A stretch of 64,000 nucleotides of DNA from Vibrio sp. qd031 (GCF_002100145.1 NZ_JXQD01000002.1:124001-188000); one strand, 5' to 3'. Positions 1 to 10,271 are shown, counted from the first letter of the stretch. Numbers and translations are program-made. The notes: generated from the letters alone by a model not told the origin.

Positions 1-851
1 CGATGTTGGGTTGGATGATGCCAAGTGAAGATAGTTACATTCCACCTGTCGCACTAAATAGCCGCATGCGCTCTAGTGGTGTTGGCGTCGTAGTTGAGTC
101 GAACAATCCAAACTTTGTCAAAGGTGACCAAGTCATGGGTATGATGGGTTGGACTGAATACCATGTGAGTAACGGCGCTGATGTAAACAAAATTGATGCT
201 CAAATCACTCCAGAAATGGCGTTATGTGTATTTGGCCTTCCTGGACTAACAGCGGTACAAGGCTTGTATTCAATCGGCGAGCCTAAATCTGGCGAAACCA
301 TTGTCGTTACTGGCGCTGCGGGCTCTGTAGGCTCTATTGTTGGACAACTTGCAAAAGCCGACGGCCTGACCGTTATTGGTGTCGTGGGCAGCGATGAAAA
401 AGCGGATTGGATAGTTAATGAGTTAGGTTTTGATGGCGCAATTAACTATAAAAGCGATGATTTGGCAGGCCAACTAGATGCATTGGCACCTAATGGGGTC
501 GATGTATTTTTTGAAAACACTGGTGGCCCAATCCAACATGCGATTTTTGAGCGCATGAACGCGCATGGGCGTATCGCAGTGTGTGGCATGATTGCCGATT
601 ACACCGCCGCGGTTCCAAGTGCTGGACCAAACTGGATGCGATTGATCACCAAGCGTATTAAAGTTCAAGGGTTTACCATGCCAGATCACCTTCACAACAC
701 CCCAGCGTTACTTGAAAAACTAACGCCGTATGTCATGAAAGGGCAAGTGAAATATCGTGCGCACAGCCTACAAGGTATTGAAAGTGCAATGACAGGCCTT
801 AACCTATTCTTTACCGGCGAAAACAAAGGTAAATTGTTGGTTGAACTGTAA
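1..851 (+). CDS. NADP-dependent oxidoreductase, CurA/LTB4 12-hydroxydehydrogenase-like (5' partial)
   Basis: The reading frame is open at the window edge, so the N-terminus is missing; about 282 residues remain of a family usually near 340. It is a zinc-independent medium-chain reductase that reduces enone double bonds with NADPH in the cytoplasm. The dinucleotide-binding motif GAAGSVGSIVGQLAK is visible near residue 104, followed by GVVGSDEKADW, typical of the MDR Rossmann fold. No zinc-ligand cysteines are apparent in the visible part. The C-terminal ENKGKLLVEL ending is typical of the CurA/YncB branch. The exact substrate cannot be told from sequence. The gene ends just before a bidirectional terminator. 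Confidence 0.85.
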   Translation, partial: MLGWMMPSEDSYIPPVALNSRMRSSGVGVVVESNNPNFVKGDQVMGMMGWTEYHVSNGADVNKIDAQITPEMALCVFGLPGLTAVQGLYSIGEPKSGETIVVTGAAGSVGSIVGQLAKADGLTVIGVVGSDEKADWIVNELGFDGAINYKSDDLAGQLDALAPNGVDVFFENTGGPIQHAIFERMNAHGRIAVCGMIADYTAAVPSAGPNWMRLITKRIKVQGFTMPDHLHNTPALLEKLTPYVMKGQVKYRAHSLQGIESAMTGLNLFFTGENKGKLLVEL

Positions 852-870
852 CTAAATAGCGAATAAATAT

Positions 871-900
871 AAAGCGGCCACACGATGTGGCCGCTTTTTT
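871..900. terminator. Bidirectional Rho-independent terminator
   Basis: A 12-bp perfect stem (871-882 with 886-897) closes a 3-base loop. A-rich sequence precedes it and a T-run follows it. It separates the + strand reductase gene from the convergent yejF. Confidence 0.85.
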
Positions 901-925
901 AACTTAAAAACAATGCGTTAAGCAG

Positions 926-2545
926 CTACTGTGACAACGTCACCAACTGTTGCGTGTAAGGATGCTTTGGCGTGGTAAACAGTTGTTCTGTTGGGCCTTC
1001 TTCAACCACTTCACCGGCCTGCATCACAATAGTGTGATGACAAAGCGAACGAACGACACTTAAATCATGGCTGATAAACAGGTAAGTAAGTCCGTATTTT
1101 TGTTGCAACGATTTAAGCAAATCCAACACTTGTTTTTGAACCGTTCTGTCTAATGACGAGGTGGGTTCGTCCAGTAAGATAAACTCTGGTTTTAAGATAA
1201 GCGCTCTGGCAATGGCAATACGCTGGCGTTGACCACCAGAAAACTCGTTGGGATAACGGAAACGGGTAGTAGGGTCTAACCCAACTTCTTGCATCACCTC
1301 TTGAATTTGCACATCGATCTGTTCGGCGGTAAACGCTTCGTGAACAAACAAGCCTTCTCCAATAATTTGAGCCACCGACATTCGAGGATTCAGTGCCGAG
1401 AAGGGGTCTTGAAACACAACCTGCATGCGTTTTCGTAAAGGCAGCATGCCTTTTCGATCCAATACATCCACTTTGTTGCCGTCAAATACGATTGATCCTT
1501 CGCTGTCCACTAAGCGCAGCAGTGCCATGCCGGTCGTTGATTTACCTGAACCACTTTCTCCAACTAAACCAACGGTTTGGCCCTTAATGATGTGCAGATT
1601 AATATCGGTAACGGCTTTCACATGGTCGACCACACGCTTAAAAATACCGCCAGTAATAGGGAACCACACTTTCAGCTGCTTGGCTGACACCAGTTCAGGC
1701 GCCGCGGGATCTGTTGCGATAGGCAAACCTGAAGGATCGGCGTCGATTAACAATTTACTGTAAGGGTGTTGCGGGTTGGACATAAGCTGCTGACAATTCG
1801 CGTATTCAACAATCTCACCTGACTTCATGACCGCAACGTTATCGGCGATACGTTTTACAATGCTGAGATCATGAGTAATAAATAAGATCGCCATCCCCAG
1901 CTCTTGCTGTAGCTCTTTGATGAGATCTAAGATTTGCGCCTGAACAGACACATCTAACGCCGTGGTGGGTTCGTCGGCAATGAGCAACTCAGGCTCATTA
2001 ATTAACGCGATCGCTATCATTACCCGTTGGCGCTCGCCACCTGAGAGTTCATGTGGGTAGGCGTTAATCTTTTGCTCTGGGTGGCGAATACCGACCTTTT
2101 TTAACCACTCGATCGCCAACGGTTTAGCCTGATTCGCACGTAAACCACGGTGAATCTCGACCACTTCGACCAGCTGCTTACCAATTTTATGCAAAGGATT
2201 GAGAGACACCATCGGCTCTTGAAAAATCATCCCGATACGGCCACCTCGAATACCTCGCATTCTTCGCTCACTCAACTGCAGCAAATCTTCGCCGTCAAAC
2301 TCGATAGTACCTTTGGTATTCCAGTTTGCACCGCGGCCAAATAGTCGCATGATTGCGTTAGCGGTAACCGACTTTCCAGAGCCGCTTTCACCCACCAACG
2401 CGAGCGTTTCACCGCCGGAGATCTCAAATTGAATGTCGCGAATAATCGAGGAATAGCCGTCACCATTCATTACGTCTGCGGCCAATGAGTCGACCTTCAG
2501 TACTGGGTGCGTAGAGGTTGCGTTAGGCAACGTTGAATTTGTCAT
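926..2545 (-). CDS. yejF: Peptide/microcin C ABC transporter, double ATPase subunit
   Basis: This is a cytoplasmic energising subunit with two fused ABC ATPase domains (539 aa, the usual YejF length). Walker A GESGSGKS appears twice, near residues 52-59 and 329-336. Signature motifs LSGGERQR (about 167) and FSGGQRQR, and Walker B LLIADEP (about 187), are all intact, so both sites should hydrolyse ATP. It is the last gene of a yejABEF operon on the - strand, 9 bp after yejE. The SD-like AAGG in that gap supports the ATG start. Known family role: import of oligopeptides and, in enterobacteria, microcin C. Confidence 0.92.
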   Translation of the reverse strand: MTNSTLPNATSTHPVLKVDSLAADVMNGDGYSSIIRDIQFEISGGETLALVGESGSGKSVTANAIMRLFGRGANWNTKGTIEFDGEDLLQLSERRMRGIRGGRIGMIFQEPMVSLNPLHKIGKQLVEVVEIHRGLRANQAKPLAIEWLKKVGIRHPEQKINAYPHELSGGERQRVMIAIALINEPELLIADEPTTALDVSVQAQILDLIKELQQELGMAILFITHDLSIVKRIADNVAVMKSGEIVEYANCQQLMSNPQHPYSKLLIDADPSGLPIATDPAAPELVSAKQLKVWFPITGGIFKRVVDHVKAVTDINLHIIKGQTVGLVGESGSGKSTTGMALLRLVDSEGSIVFDGNKVDVLDRKGMLPLRKRMQVVFQDPFSALNPRMSVAQIIGEGLFVHEAFTAEQIDVQIQEVMQEVGLDPTTRFRYPNEFSGGQRQRIAIARALILKPEFILLDEPTSSLDRTVQKQVLDLLKSLQQKYGLTYLFISHDLSVVRSLCHHTIVMQAGEVVEEGPTEQLFTTPKHPYTQQLVTLSQ

Positions 2546-2554
2546 AAGGCTGCC

Positions 2555-3586
2555 TTACATCTGCTGGTGGGGATCGAACGCATCGCGTACGGCTTCACCA
2601 ATGAAGACCAATAAGCTGAGCATTATGGATAATATGGCAAAAGCGGAAAAACCAAGCCAAGGTGCTTGTAGGTTCGCTTTACCTTGCGCCAATAACTCGC
2701 CTAAAGAAGGGGAGCCTGATGGCAAACCAAACCCAAGAAAATCTAATGAGGTTAACGTCGTCACCGAGCCAGAAAGAATGAACGGCATCATGGTTAACGA
2801 TGCGACCATGGCATTAGGCAACATGTGTCTTAACATTATGCGTGAATCATTCACGCCCAGTGCGTGGGCAGCTTTAACGTAATCGAAGTTTCTGCAGCGT
2901 AAAAACTCAGCCCGCACCACGCCGACAAGTCCCATCCAGCTAAACAGCACCATTATGCCCAACAGCCACCAAAAGTTTGGCTCAACAAAGCTGGATAATA
3001 TGATCAATAAAAACAGGGTCGGCATTCCTGACCAGACCTCGATAAACCGCTGTCCGAGTAAATCTATTTTACCGCCGTAATATCCCTGTGTAGCACCAAC
3101 AATGACACCAATGATGCTTGAAATAAATGTTAAGACTAATCCAAACAACACCGAGATTCGGAAACCATAAATCACCCGCGCAAGTACGTCACGGCCACGG
3201 TCATCAGTGCCTAACCAGTTAACATTGTCCGGTGGTGATGGCGCAGGCGAGGGTAGATCATAATTAATTGTGTCGTAGCTAAACGGGATCAGCGGCCAAA
3301 TTAGATAGCCCTTTTCTTCAATAAGCTCAGTAACGTAAGGATCGGTGTAGTCAGCTTCAGCGTCAAACTCTCCGCCAAACGCTGTTTCTGGGTAAGCGGT
3401 AACAACCGGAAAATACCATTGATTGTCGTAACTCACCAGCAGCGGCTTATCGTTTGCAATGATCTCAGCAAACAAGCTTAATCCAAATAAGACGCAAAAC
3501 AGCCACGTTGACCAATAACCACGGCGATTGGCTTTGAATCGCTGAATACGGACTTTCATTAACGGGTTAGATAGTATTTTCTTCAT
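2555..3586 (-). CDS. yejE: Peptide ABC transporter permease YejE
   Basis: This 343-aa inner-membrane permease belongs to the DppC/OppC class. It has an N-terminal helix (about 28-45), a large periplasmic insert containing NWLGTDDRGRDVLARVIYG, then the five-helix BPD_transp core with the EAA-type loop (about 240-260, HALGVNDSRIMLRHMLPN). The long insert before the core is typical of YejE. Its ATG directly abuts the stop of yejB, with no bases between, which suggests translational coupling. It pairs with YejB to form the pore powered by YejF. Confidence 0.9.
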   Translation of the reverse strand: MKKILSNPLMKVRIQRFKANRRGYWSTWLFCVLFGLSLFAEIIANDKPLLVSYDNQWYFPVVTAYPETAFGGEFDAEADYTDPYVTELIEEKGYLIWPLIPFSYDTINYDLPSPAPSPPDNVNWLGTDDRGRDVLARVIYGFRISVLFGLVLTFISSIIGVIVGATQGYYGGKIDLLGQRFIEVWSGMPTLFLLIILSSFVEPNFWWLLGIMVLFSWMGLVGVVRAEFLRCRNFDYVKAAHALGVNDSRIMLRHMLPNAMVASLTMMPFILSGSVTTLTSLDFLGFGLPSGSPSLGELLAQGKANLQAPWLGFSAFAILSIMLSLLVFIGEAVRDAFDPHQQM

Positions 3587-4687
3587 CTAACGCGCCTCAA
3601 AATCTATACGAGGATCCACCCAAGAGTAGGTGAGATCGGAAATAATACTCAAAATAAGCCCTAATAGCGTCATGATATACAGTGAGCTAAACACGACGGG
3701 GTAGTCGCGCTGGATCGTCGACTCAAAGCCTAACAACCCAATGCCCTCTAAAGAGAACATCACTTCTATAAGCATCGAACCTGTAAAAAATATGCTGATA
3801 AATGCGCTTGGAAAGCCGGCAATAATGATCAGCATTGCGTTACGAAATACGTGTTTGTACAAAATGGTTTTATCATCAAGTCCCTTCGCACGAGCTGTTA
3901 CCACATATTGCTTGTTAATCTCGTCTAAAAACGAGTTTTTAGTCAGCATTGTTAAGGTTGCAAAGCCGCCGATCACCATAGCAAGAGTAGGTAGTGCGAG
4001 GTGCCAGAAGTAATCGACGACTTTTTGAAAGGCATTTAACTCATCCCAGTTACTCGACACTAAACCTCGTAAAGGGAACCAATCAAAATAGTTGCCACTG
4101 GCAAAGACAATTATCAGCATGATCGCAAATAGAAAGCCCGGTATAGCGTAACCAATGATGACCATCGCGCTGGTCCAAATATCAAACCTTGAGCCATGAT
4201 AAATGGCTTTCATTATCCCAAGCGGAATCGATATAAGGTAGATGATCAGCGTACTCCACAACCCGAGAGATATCGACACAGGCAGTCGGTCGACAATGAG
4301 GTCAATAACCGTTCCATCACGAAACAAGCTTTCGCCAAAGTCGAACACAATGTACCGCTTAAGCATGTCAAAATAGCGCTCGTGAAGGGGTTTATCAAAG
4401 CCAAATTGGACTTTAATCGCTTCAATGACTTCTGGATCCATTCCTCGCGAGCCACGATAGGTACTGCTGTTTTCAGCAGCACTTGCATCGGTACTGATAT
4501 CTGAGCCAAGCTCTGAGCCACCACCGGAAAAACGTTCCATTATGCCAGATTCAAGCCCTTGCATCTGAGCCAGCGCTTGTTCTACTGGGCCACCAGGCGC
4601 AATTTGAATAACAAAAAAGTTGATGGTAATAATGGCCCACAAAGTGGGTATGACCAGCAACAAGCGACGAATGATGTAAGAAGACAT
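3587..4687 (-). CDS. yejB: Peptide ABC transporter permease YejB
   Basis: This 366-aa permease is of the DppB/OppB class. The N-terminal [24 protein letters not shown] is a typical membrane anchor with the R-R-L-L-L-x-I-P-T motif. A periplasmic segment of about 150 residues includes a Ser/Ala-rich stretch (about 55-80), followed by the permease core with EAA loop [20 protein letters not shown]. It lies 125 bp downstream of yejA. That gap holds a strong hairpin that may lower permease expression relative to the binding protein. Confidence 0.9.
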   Translation of the reverse strand: MSSYIIRRLLLVIPTLWAIITINFFVIQIAPGGPVEQALAQMQGLESGIMERFSGGGSELGSDISTDASAAENSSTYRGSRGMDPEVIEAIKVQFGFDKPLHERYFDMLKRYIVFDFGESLFRDGTVIDLIVDRLPVSISLGLWSTLIIYLISIPLGIMKAIYHGSRFDIWTSAMVIIGYAIPGFLFAIMLIIVFASGNYFDWFPLRGLVSSNWDELNAFQKVVDYFWHLALPTLAMVIGGFATLTMLTKNSFLDEINKQYVVTARAKGLDDKTILYKHVFRNAMLIIIAGFPSAFISIFFTGSMLIEVMFSLEGIGLLGFESTIQRDYPVVFSSLYIMTLLGLILSIISDLTYSWVDPRIDFEAR

Positions 4688-4763
4688 AATCTAAATAGAG
4701 ATCCCTAATAAAAACCAATACAACTTATTACTCATGCCATCAAGTCACACAGCTTCAAGATGG

Positions 4764-4794
4764 AGCAGCTATAGCTGCGGTTACTATAGCTGCT
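4764..4794 (-). promoter_or_regulatory. Intercistronic hairpin between yejA and yejB
   Basis: There is a perfect 11-bp inverted repeat (4764-4774 with 4784-4794) around a 9-base loop, AGCAGCTATAG and CTATAGCTGCT. Further TATAGCTG copies follow at 4798-4807. No T-run follows it on the - strand, so it is better read as an mRNA-stabilising or attenuating structure than as a full terminator. Confidence 0.55.
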
Positions 4795-4812
4795 GTAGTT
4801 ATAGCTGAGTAG

Positions 4813-6639
4813 CTAGCGGCGCTTTTCGGGCAGCTTGCTGGCTTTCTCAGCATCAATCCACCACGTATCAATCCCTACGTCATACTTAGGCATCACTTCT
4901 GGTCTCGAGAACTTATCCCAAGTGGCAATTCGGTAAATACCAGAATACCAAGTAGGGATAGCAAAGTAGTTCCACTGCAGAACGCGGTCTAGCGCTGGGC
5001 CAAGTACCTTAAGTTTCTCTGGCTCTTCTTGTGCATCAACGATCTGGTCAACTAGGTAATCAATGGCTTCGTCTGTCACACCGGCTTGATTATAGGTACT
5101 GTCTAGATAATCACTGTGCCAGCGTTGCAGCAGACCAGAGCTTGGGTAAGGATTGGCTGAATAAGAACTGAATACAAGGTCGTAATCACGCTCATGCCAA
5201 CGTTTTAAGTATTGAGTGGTATCAATCATACGAATTGATAAATCGATGCCAGCAGCCTTAAGGTTCTTTTGAAATGATCCTGAAATACGTTCAGTGGATG
5301 GGCTGTAGGCTATCAATTCTAACTTGAGGGGTTCATTCGTTGCCACATTCACCATGACACCATCTTTCACTTCAAAGCCTGCCGCCTTAAACAGTTGTAG
5401 CGCCTCGCGCAACTGAGTTCGTATGCGTCCACTACCGTCGGTCACGGGCATAACATATTCATCGGTAAAGACGCGCTCAGGGATCTTGTCTTTAATCGGC
5501 GTAAGTACCGCAATTTCTTCTTCTGACGGTAATCCTTTAGCTTCGTACTCGGTATTTTGGAAATAACTGCGTGTGCGTTTGTATTGATCGTAGAACAGAT
5601 TCTTATTCATCCATTCAAAATCAAGCAGCAAGGTCATCGCCTCCCTAACGCGTACGTCGCTAAGGTAAGGTTTTTCTGTGTTAAACACGTAACCTTGCAT
5701 GCGTTGTGGAGTATCATCGACCAGCTCTTCTTTGATGATGTAGCCTTTATCAAAGTTACTTCCGGTATAAGCCGTTGCCCAGTTTTTTGAAATATTTTCT
5801 GAGCGAAGATCAATTTCGCCAGCTTTAAACGCTTCTAGCTGCACCGTCGCATCTCGGTAGTAATCATAGGTATACGAGCCAAAGTTATTTCGACCAATAT
5901 TCACAGGATGCTCAGCCGCCCAATAGTCGTCGACTAATGTGTACGTGATACTTTGCCCAGATTTATAGCTGCCAATTTTGTAGGCACCGCTGCCTAAAGG
6001 TGGCTCACTCAACGGCTCAGATAAATCTTTGTCTTTCCAATAATGCTCAGGTAAAACCTGCATACCTTGCACTAGGCTAAACAACACTTCTTTATCGGCT
6101 TCATTCATCTCAATACGCGCTGTTTTGTCATCAAGCGCGACAACCGATTTTACTTTTTTGTAGAGCTCTTTATAAAACGGTACACCTTGGTCCCAAAATT
6201 TTTGATACGTAAAGGCGATATCGTTGGCGGTGATCTTAACCCCATCGTGAAACTTTGCATCCGGGTGAACATCGACTTCCATCCACATAAAATCGTCGGA
6301 GTAACGGATCTTTTGTGCGATCAATCCGTAGGTCACGTCTATTTCATCAGAAGGTGAGTACATCAACCCATCATACAACTCGATAATGCCTGCGCCAAAA
6401 TTGCCTCGCTGCGAGTAACGGTTAAAGTTATCGTAAGTACCTGTAGCACCATAAATGACACTGCCGCCTTTTGGGGCGTCTGGGTTTACATAATCAAAAT
6501 GGTTGAACCCTTCGGCATACTTAGGCTCGCCAAACGTGTACAGGCGAGTCGTTTCGACAACAGCAGCGTTGGCCATTGAGGAAAGCACGAGGGTAATGGT
6601 TGCAGCAAGCGTGCTTTTAGTGAGCCGTTTCATTTCCAT
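4813..6639 (-). CDS. yejA: Extracellular solute-binding protein YejA
   Basis: This is a periplasmic peptide-binding protein of SBP family 5 (608 aa, normal for YejA). The signal peptide MEMKRLTKSTLAATITLVLS ends in the cleavage-like ANA-A near residues 24-26. The body carries the family hallmarks FNHFDYVNPDAPKGGSV and VHPDAKFHDGVKITANDIAFT. An AGGAG sits 6 bases before the first ATG; a second ATG two codons in is less well spaced. It is the first gene of the yejABEF operon, and the promoter must lie in the 183-bp gap shared with the divergent ygbA-like gene. Confidence 0.92.
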   Translation of the reverse strand: MEMKRLTKSTLAATITLVLSSMANAAVVETTRLYTFGEPKYAEGFNHFDYVNPDAPKGGSVIYGATGTYDNFNRYSQRGNFGAGIIELYDGLMYSPSDEIDVTYGLIAQKIRYSDDFMWMEVDVHPDAKFHDGVKITANDIAFTYQKFWDQGVPFYKELYKKVKSVVALDDKTARIEMNEADKEVLFSLVQGMQVLPEHYWKDKDLSEPLSEPPLGSGAYKIGSYKSGQSITYTLVDDYWAAEHPVNIGRNNFGSYTYDYYRDATVQLEAFKAGEIDLRSENISKNWATAYTGSNFDKGYIIKEELVDDTPQRMQGYVFNTEKPYLSDVRVREAMTLLLDFEWMNKNLFYDQYKRTRSYFQNTEYEAKGLPSEEEIAVLTPIKDKIPERVFTDEYVMPVTDGSGRIRTQLREALQLFKAAGFEVKDGVMVNVATNEPLKLELIAYSPSTERISGSFQKNLKAAGIDLSIRMIDTTQYLKRWHERDYDLVFSSYSANPYPSSGLLQRWHSDYLDSTYNQAGVTDEAIDYLVDQIVDAQEEPEKLKVLGPALDRVLQWNYFAIPTWYSGIYRIATWDKFSRPEVMPKYDVGIDTWWIDAEKASKLPEKRR

Positions 6640-6822
6640 TTGGTTCTCCTGATCCCTAAAGCATTGAATGTTGTGTGATTGGTTTTTACTACGGTCTTAA
6701 TATTTATTATAGATAACAGATAGATGTTGTAACACGGCTTACGAAAATAGTTAAGATCGATAGCGCTCAAGGGCTCTATTTGTGTACACTGATCTCGTTA
6801 CTACTCAATTGCACTCAAGCCC

Positions 6823-7248
6823 ATGAAACCGAACAGTACACTCCTACTTGGAAGCCTAAATACAGAATTTGTTACAGTAGCTTATATAGTAGAACGCTAT
6901 TGTAAGGATCACCATCTGGCCAAAGGCGCCGAAAAAACCACACTAACTGAACCCCAGTGGCAACGCGCGTTGAGTTTGTGTGCTGAGTGTTCTGAGCTAC
7001 TCGCCTACGCTGAAACCCGTCTAGACCGCTGTCCCTATGGAGAGCAAAAACCAGCCTGCAACACTTGTCCAATACATTGCTATAAACCAGAGCCTAAAGA
7101 TCAAATGAGGCAAGTAATGCGATACTCTGGCCCTCGCATGCTATTGCAACACCCACTTTTGGCTTTTCGCCATTTATGGCTAGAAAAGCAAACAGTGCCA
7201 AAGCTTAACAAGCAGATGATACCGAATCGAAAAAAGCGCAAGATGTAA
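6823..7248 (+). CDS. YgbA-like protein (nitrous oxide-stimulated promoter family)
   Basis: This 141-aa cytoplasmic protein has a dense cysteine pattern in its middle: CAECSELLAYAETRLDRC, then PYGEQKPACNTCPIHCY. A basic tail with MRYSGPRMLLQHPLLAFRHL follows. The pattern matches the YgbA_NO family (PF11756) as I recall it, which in enterobacteria is controlled by the NO sensor NsrR. The cysteines may bind a metal or Fe-S cluster (inference). I did not recognise a clear NsrR operator upstream. It is transcribed away from yejA. Confidence 0.75.
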   Translation: MKPNSTLLLGSLNTEFVTVAYIVERYCKDHHLAKGAEKTTLTEPQWQRALSLCAECSELLAYAETRLDRCPYGEQKPACNTCPIHCYKPEPKDQMRQVMRYSGPRMLLQHPLLAFRHLWLEKQTVPKLNKQMIPNRKKRKM

Positions 7249-7275
7249 AAAAGCCCAATCATTACTGATTGGGCT
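7246..7275 (-). terminator. Terminator of the MATE gene
   Basis: A 10-bp perfect stem, AGCCCAATCA with TGATTGGGCT, closes a 4-base loop. The A-run at 7246-7251 gives a U-tract on the - strand. The structure also follows the + strand ygbA-like gene, but no T-run follows on that strand. Confidence 0.8.
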
Positions 7276-7302
7276 CTCATCAAGGCTGTTCAATCTAGGC
7301 TA

Positions 7303-8685
7303 TTAAGCAGGGGATAAGGTTAGGTTGTTTAACCATGTACCTTTTAAGTAACGGCGCGAGCACAAAATAAACTTCACGATCTCTTCGCACAACATTAGCG
7401 CGTATACGTACTGGAACTCCCAGTTCCCAACAAACGCCCCATAAGCGGTTAGAGGAATACCAACCAGCCACATAGAGATAAAGTCCATACGTAACACAAA
7501 ACTGTTCTCACCACCGGCACGCAATGCACCGAGGATGATGATCATATTCACCATGCGAATACCAAGCAATACGCTCAATACAGTCATCGCTGGCGCAGCC
7601 ATTGCGTAAAGGTGAGGTTCATCAAGGCTTAGCCAACTTACAATAGCGTCGACACCAAAGAAAATGCCTACACCCATCATTGTCGCAATAGCAATTACGC
7701 TGCCGATAAACAATTTAGTCATATTACGCGCGGTATCGAATTCGTCGCGCCCTAAAGACTGACCAATAAGTACAGAGCAGGCCACCGCAATACCAAAAAA
7801 CGCTGAGTAACATAGTCCTTCAAACGGCCCAATCATACTAAACACAGCAAGCTCTGTTGTCCCCATATGTCCGTAGATGATTTGATAGGTTAACGTACCA
7901 AATGCCCACACGAGCGAACTAGAAACAGTAGGCAATGCAATTTTTTGAAATGACTGCGCCAAGCGGCGAGTATCTTCAATCAGCTTTGCGGTGACAATCC
8001 AACTGCGCGTTTTATATAGCACTGTATAAAGCAATATGGCTTGAATACTGCGTGCGATTGTAGTCGCCAATGCTGCGCCTGCAACGCCCATTGGCTCTAC
8101 ACCCATCCCGCCTTTGATTAGCCAGAAGTTTAAACCAATGTTTAGAAATACGGTGAATGCACCCAATTTTAAAGGCAACATCGCGTTTCCGCTCGAACGC
8201 AAGCTAGACTCACCAATGATAATCCAGTGTGTCACGACCAAAACTGGCAAGCTGTACCAAAGATAAGTAGAGCCTAATTCAATCACTGACGCATCAGACG
8301 TTTGCAGCATCATGATGTAACTTGATAGCCCGGTGACCAGTAGCGTCAGTGGCAACATAAATAGCGTGCCATATTTTAGGCCGAGCTGATGCACACTTCT
8401 GGCAGAATTTTTGTCACCTTTGCCCCAATACTGAGAGACTAGGATACCGTTAGCGGACGCAATACCCGCTGAAATCATAATGATCACGAAGTGCCATTTT
8501 GTGGCAATTCCCACAGAAGCCGTTGCTTCTTGGCCAAAATCGCTTACCATCAATACATCCGCCAATTGCAAGATAGCAACTAGCGCACTTTGTACGGCAA
8601 CGGGTAGAGCGAGCTTCATGACCTGAGAAAACATCTTAGGTGGAAGCGTATTTTTAAATGTTGTTATACGATTGTCATAGTTCAT
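7303..8685 (-). CDS. MATE family multidrug efflux transporter
   Basis: This is an inner-membrane Na+- or H+-coupled exporter of about 460 aa with 12 predicted helices in two MatE repeats. The second half includes SMIGPFEGLCYSAFFGIAVACSVLIGQSLG and the first GIASANGILVSQYWG, the paired motifs of the family. A GTG six bases upstream overlaps the SD itself, so I chose the ATG at 8685, which has AGGAGG five bases away. A divergent AraC-type regulator starts about 40 bp away and may control this gene. Its substrate is unknown. Confidence 0.88.
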   Translation of the reverse strand: MNYDNRITTFKNTLPPKMFSQVMKLALPVAVQSALVAILQLADVLMVSDFGQEATASVGIATKWHFVIIMISAGIASANGILVSQYWGKGDKNSARSVHQLGLKYGTLFMLPLTLLVTGLSSYIMMLQTSDASVIELGSTYLWYSLPVLVVTHWIIIGESSLRSSGNAMLPLKLGAFTVFLNIGLNFWLIKGGMGVEPMGVAGAALATTIARSIQAILLYTVLYKTRSWIVTAKLIEDTRRLAQSFQKIALPTVSSSLVWAFGTLTYQIIYGHMGTTELAVFSMIGPFEGLCYSAFFGIAVACSVLIGQSLGRDEFDTARNMTKLFIGSVIAIATMMGVGIFFGVDAIVSWLSLDEPHLYAMAAPAMTVLSVLLGIRMVNMIIILGALRAGGENSFVLRMDFISMWLVGIPLTAYGAFVGNWEFQYVYALMLCEEIVKFILCSRRYLKGTWLNNLTLSPA

Positions 8686-8723
8686 AAACACCTCCTTATT
8701 ATTAGCGTGTAGTGTAAGAAAAC

Positions 8724-9659
8724 GTGATCTATGTAACCATGTTAAAAAAAAGGGAAAACCTGTTCAAATCCGTCATGATTCAATTTCGACCAAAAAATGA
8801 ATGGCAAGACTTTGTCTACCTAGCAGAAGAGTGTAAAGAACGCTTTCTTTCTAACTCCGATTTACCGGAAATGCAGAAGGCGCATTTCCACATGGCTGGG
8901 CTCGCCGAACTGTCCCAGGGTTATCAAGTTGAACGTGAAAGTGTTTCTGCGCATACGCTGCTTTTTACCTTAGAGGGTGCAGGGGTCTTAATCACAAAAG
9001 ATCAAGTGTTTGATATACCGCCAAACACCCTAACCATATTGCCTGCGCACCAACCATTCCGGTTTGAAATCGACCCACAAATCAAACATTGGAAGATGAT
9101 CTGGATGCTGCTCGAGCCCAATAAAATATGGCAAAGGTTTGCGGACAAAGGACAGTGTGTGGTGCCGTATTACGCCTGTGAACAAATGTGGTCTTTGTTA
9201 AACCTCCTTCACGTAGAAATAGACGGTCGTCCCGGATATCGGCGTTTGCTAGTAAGTGAGGCTAAAAAGTTGCTGACCGGCATGGAGACACAACCGCTCA
9301 ATTCTGTCATTCGTGTTCAAACACTGTTTAACGAAATTGAATCTCAGCTCCATTTGCCGTGGACCATTGCCCATATTGCCGAGCGTTGCTTTATTAGCGA
9401 AGAACAACTTAATAGAATTTGCAAAAGCCTTTATGGAAAATCACCACAAAAAAGATTAATCGAACTGCGGATGGATAAAGCAGTAAAAATGTTAACACAT
9501 GAAGCGTGGAGCATTGCAATGATTGCCCCACAAGTAGGCTACAAAGATCCCTATAATTTTACCCATAGGTTTAAAAAACATCATGGTGTATCGCCTCGTC
9601 AATTTAGGCAGCATTATCTTCAGAGCCAAGGTAGAACCGAACGATACAGCGAGGAATAA
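8724..9659 (+). CDS. AraC family transcriptional regulator
   Basis: This is a DNA-binding activator with an N-terminal cupin-like sensor domain (about 50-130, HTLLFTLEGAGVLITKD and IPPNTLTILPAHQPF). A C-terminal double helix-turn-helix (about 205-305) carries the family signature VGYKDPYNFTHRFKKHHGVSPRQFR. The start is uncertain: GTG at 8724, ATG at 8739 and ATG at 8775 are all in frame and none has a strong SD. It is divergent from the MATE exporter, and acpH follows after three bases. Its effector is unknown. Confidence 0.88.
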   Translation: MIYVTMLKKRENLFKSVMIQFRPKNEWQDFVYLAEECKERFLSNSDLPEMQKAHFHMAGLAELSQGYQVERESVSAHTLLFTLEGAGVLITKDQVFDIPPNTLTILPAHQPFRFEIDPQIKHWKMIWMLLEPNKIWQRFADKGQCVVPYYACEQMWSLLNLLHVEIDGRPGYRRLLVSEAKKLLTGMETQPLNSVIRVQTLFNEIESQLHLPWTIAHIAERCFISEEQLNRICKSLYGKSPQKRLIELRMDKAVKMLTHEAWSIAMIAPQVGYKDPYNFTHRFKKHHGVSPRQFRQHYLQSQGRTERYSEE

Positions 9660-9662
9660 GCG

Positions 9663-10271
9663 ATGAATTTCTTGGCCCACTTGCACATAGCCGATCATTG
9701 CGACAGCGATCTTAGTGGCAATTTACTGGGTGACTTTGTAAAAGGAAATCCAAATGGAAAATTCCCGTTAGCAGTCGTGCAGGGAATTAAGATGCATCGC
9801 TTTGTCGACAAGTACACCGACACACACCAAGTTGCGCTAACCCAAAAGCGACTTTTTGTTAAACAACACCAACGATTTGCCCCCATTGCACTCGATCTAT
9901 TTTGGGACCATTGTCTAAGCAAGCATTGGTCGCAATTTCATAACCAAGGTATCGACGTGTTTTGTCACAGCTGCGCGCGCGAGACCCAGACAAAAATGCT
10001 CGATCTATCTACGCCGGAGCGATATCAGCGCGTAATCTCTGCCATGTGGGAAGGGAATTGGCTTCTTTCGTACAAAAAGTTTGATAACATAGGCCGCGCT
10101 TTACATCGAATGTCCCTACGTTCACCACGAATGGGACCACTTGCCGACTGTTTCATCGATCTCAACGAGCATTATGAAACATTCGAAGATGCTTTTTTCG
10201 AGCTCTATCCACAAGTGCTCGACGCCACCAAATTGCACGCAAACACTATCGCCAAAGAGATTATTCAGTGA
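9663..10271 (+). CDS. acpH: Acyl carrier protein phosphodiesterase
   Basis: This 202-aa cytoplasmic enzyme removes the 4'-phosphopantetheine arm from holo-ACP. The N-terminal MNFLAHLHIADHCDSDLSGN and GDFVKGNPNGKFP, with HRFVDKYTDTH, are the AcpH/DUF479 hallmarks, rich in the His and Asp residues of an HD-like metal site. GAGGAA, placed in the last codons of the araC-type gene, is its SD, so the two are probably co-transcribed. Its stop overlaps the GTG start of the next gene in the GTGA arrangement. Confidence 0.88.
   Translation: MNFLAHLHIADHCDSDLSGNLLGDFVKGNPNGKFPLAVVQGIKMHRFVDKYTDTHQVALTQKRLFVKQHQRFAPIALDLFWDHCLSKHWSQFHNQGIDVFCHSCARETQTKMLDLSTPERYQRVISAMWEGNWLLSYKKFDNIGRALHRMSLRSPRMGPLADCFIDLNEHYETFEDAFFELYPQVLDATKLHANTIAKEIIQ
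10048..10055 (+). other. KOPS-like octamer GGGAAGGG, pointing to dif
   Basis: It matches the FtsK-orienting consensus GGGNAGGG on the + strand, inside acpH, left of dif. Confidence 0.5.

Noticed and set aside
4764..4794. Terminator between yejA and yejB
   Set aside because: No T-run follows on the - strand, and the downstream permease genes need the same transcript.
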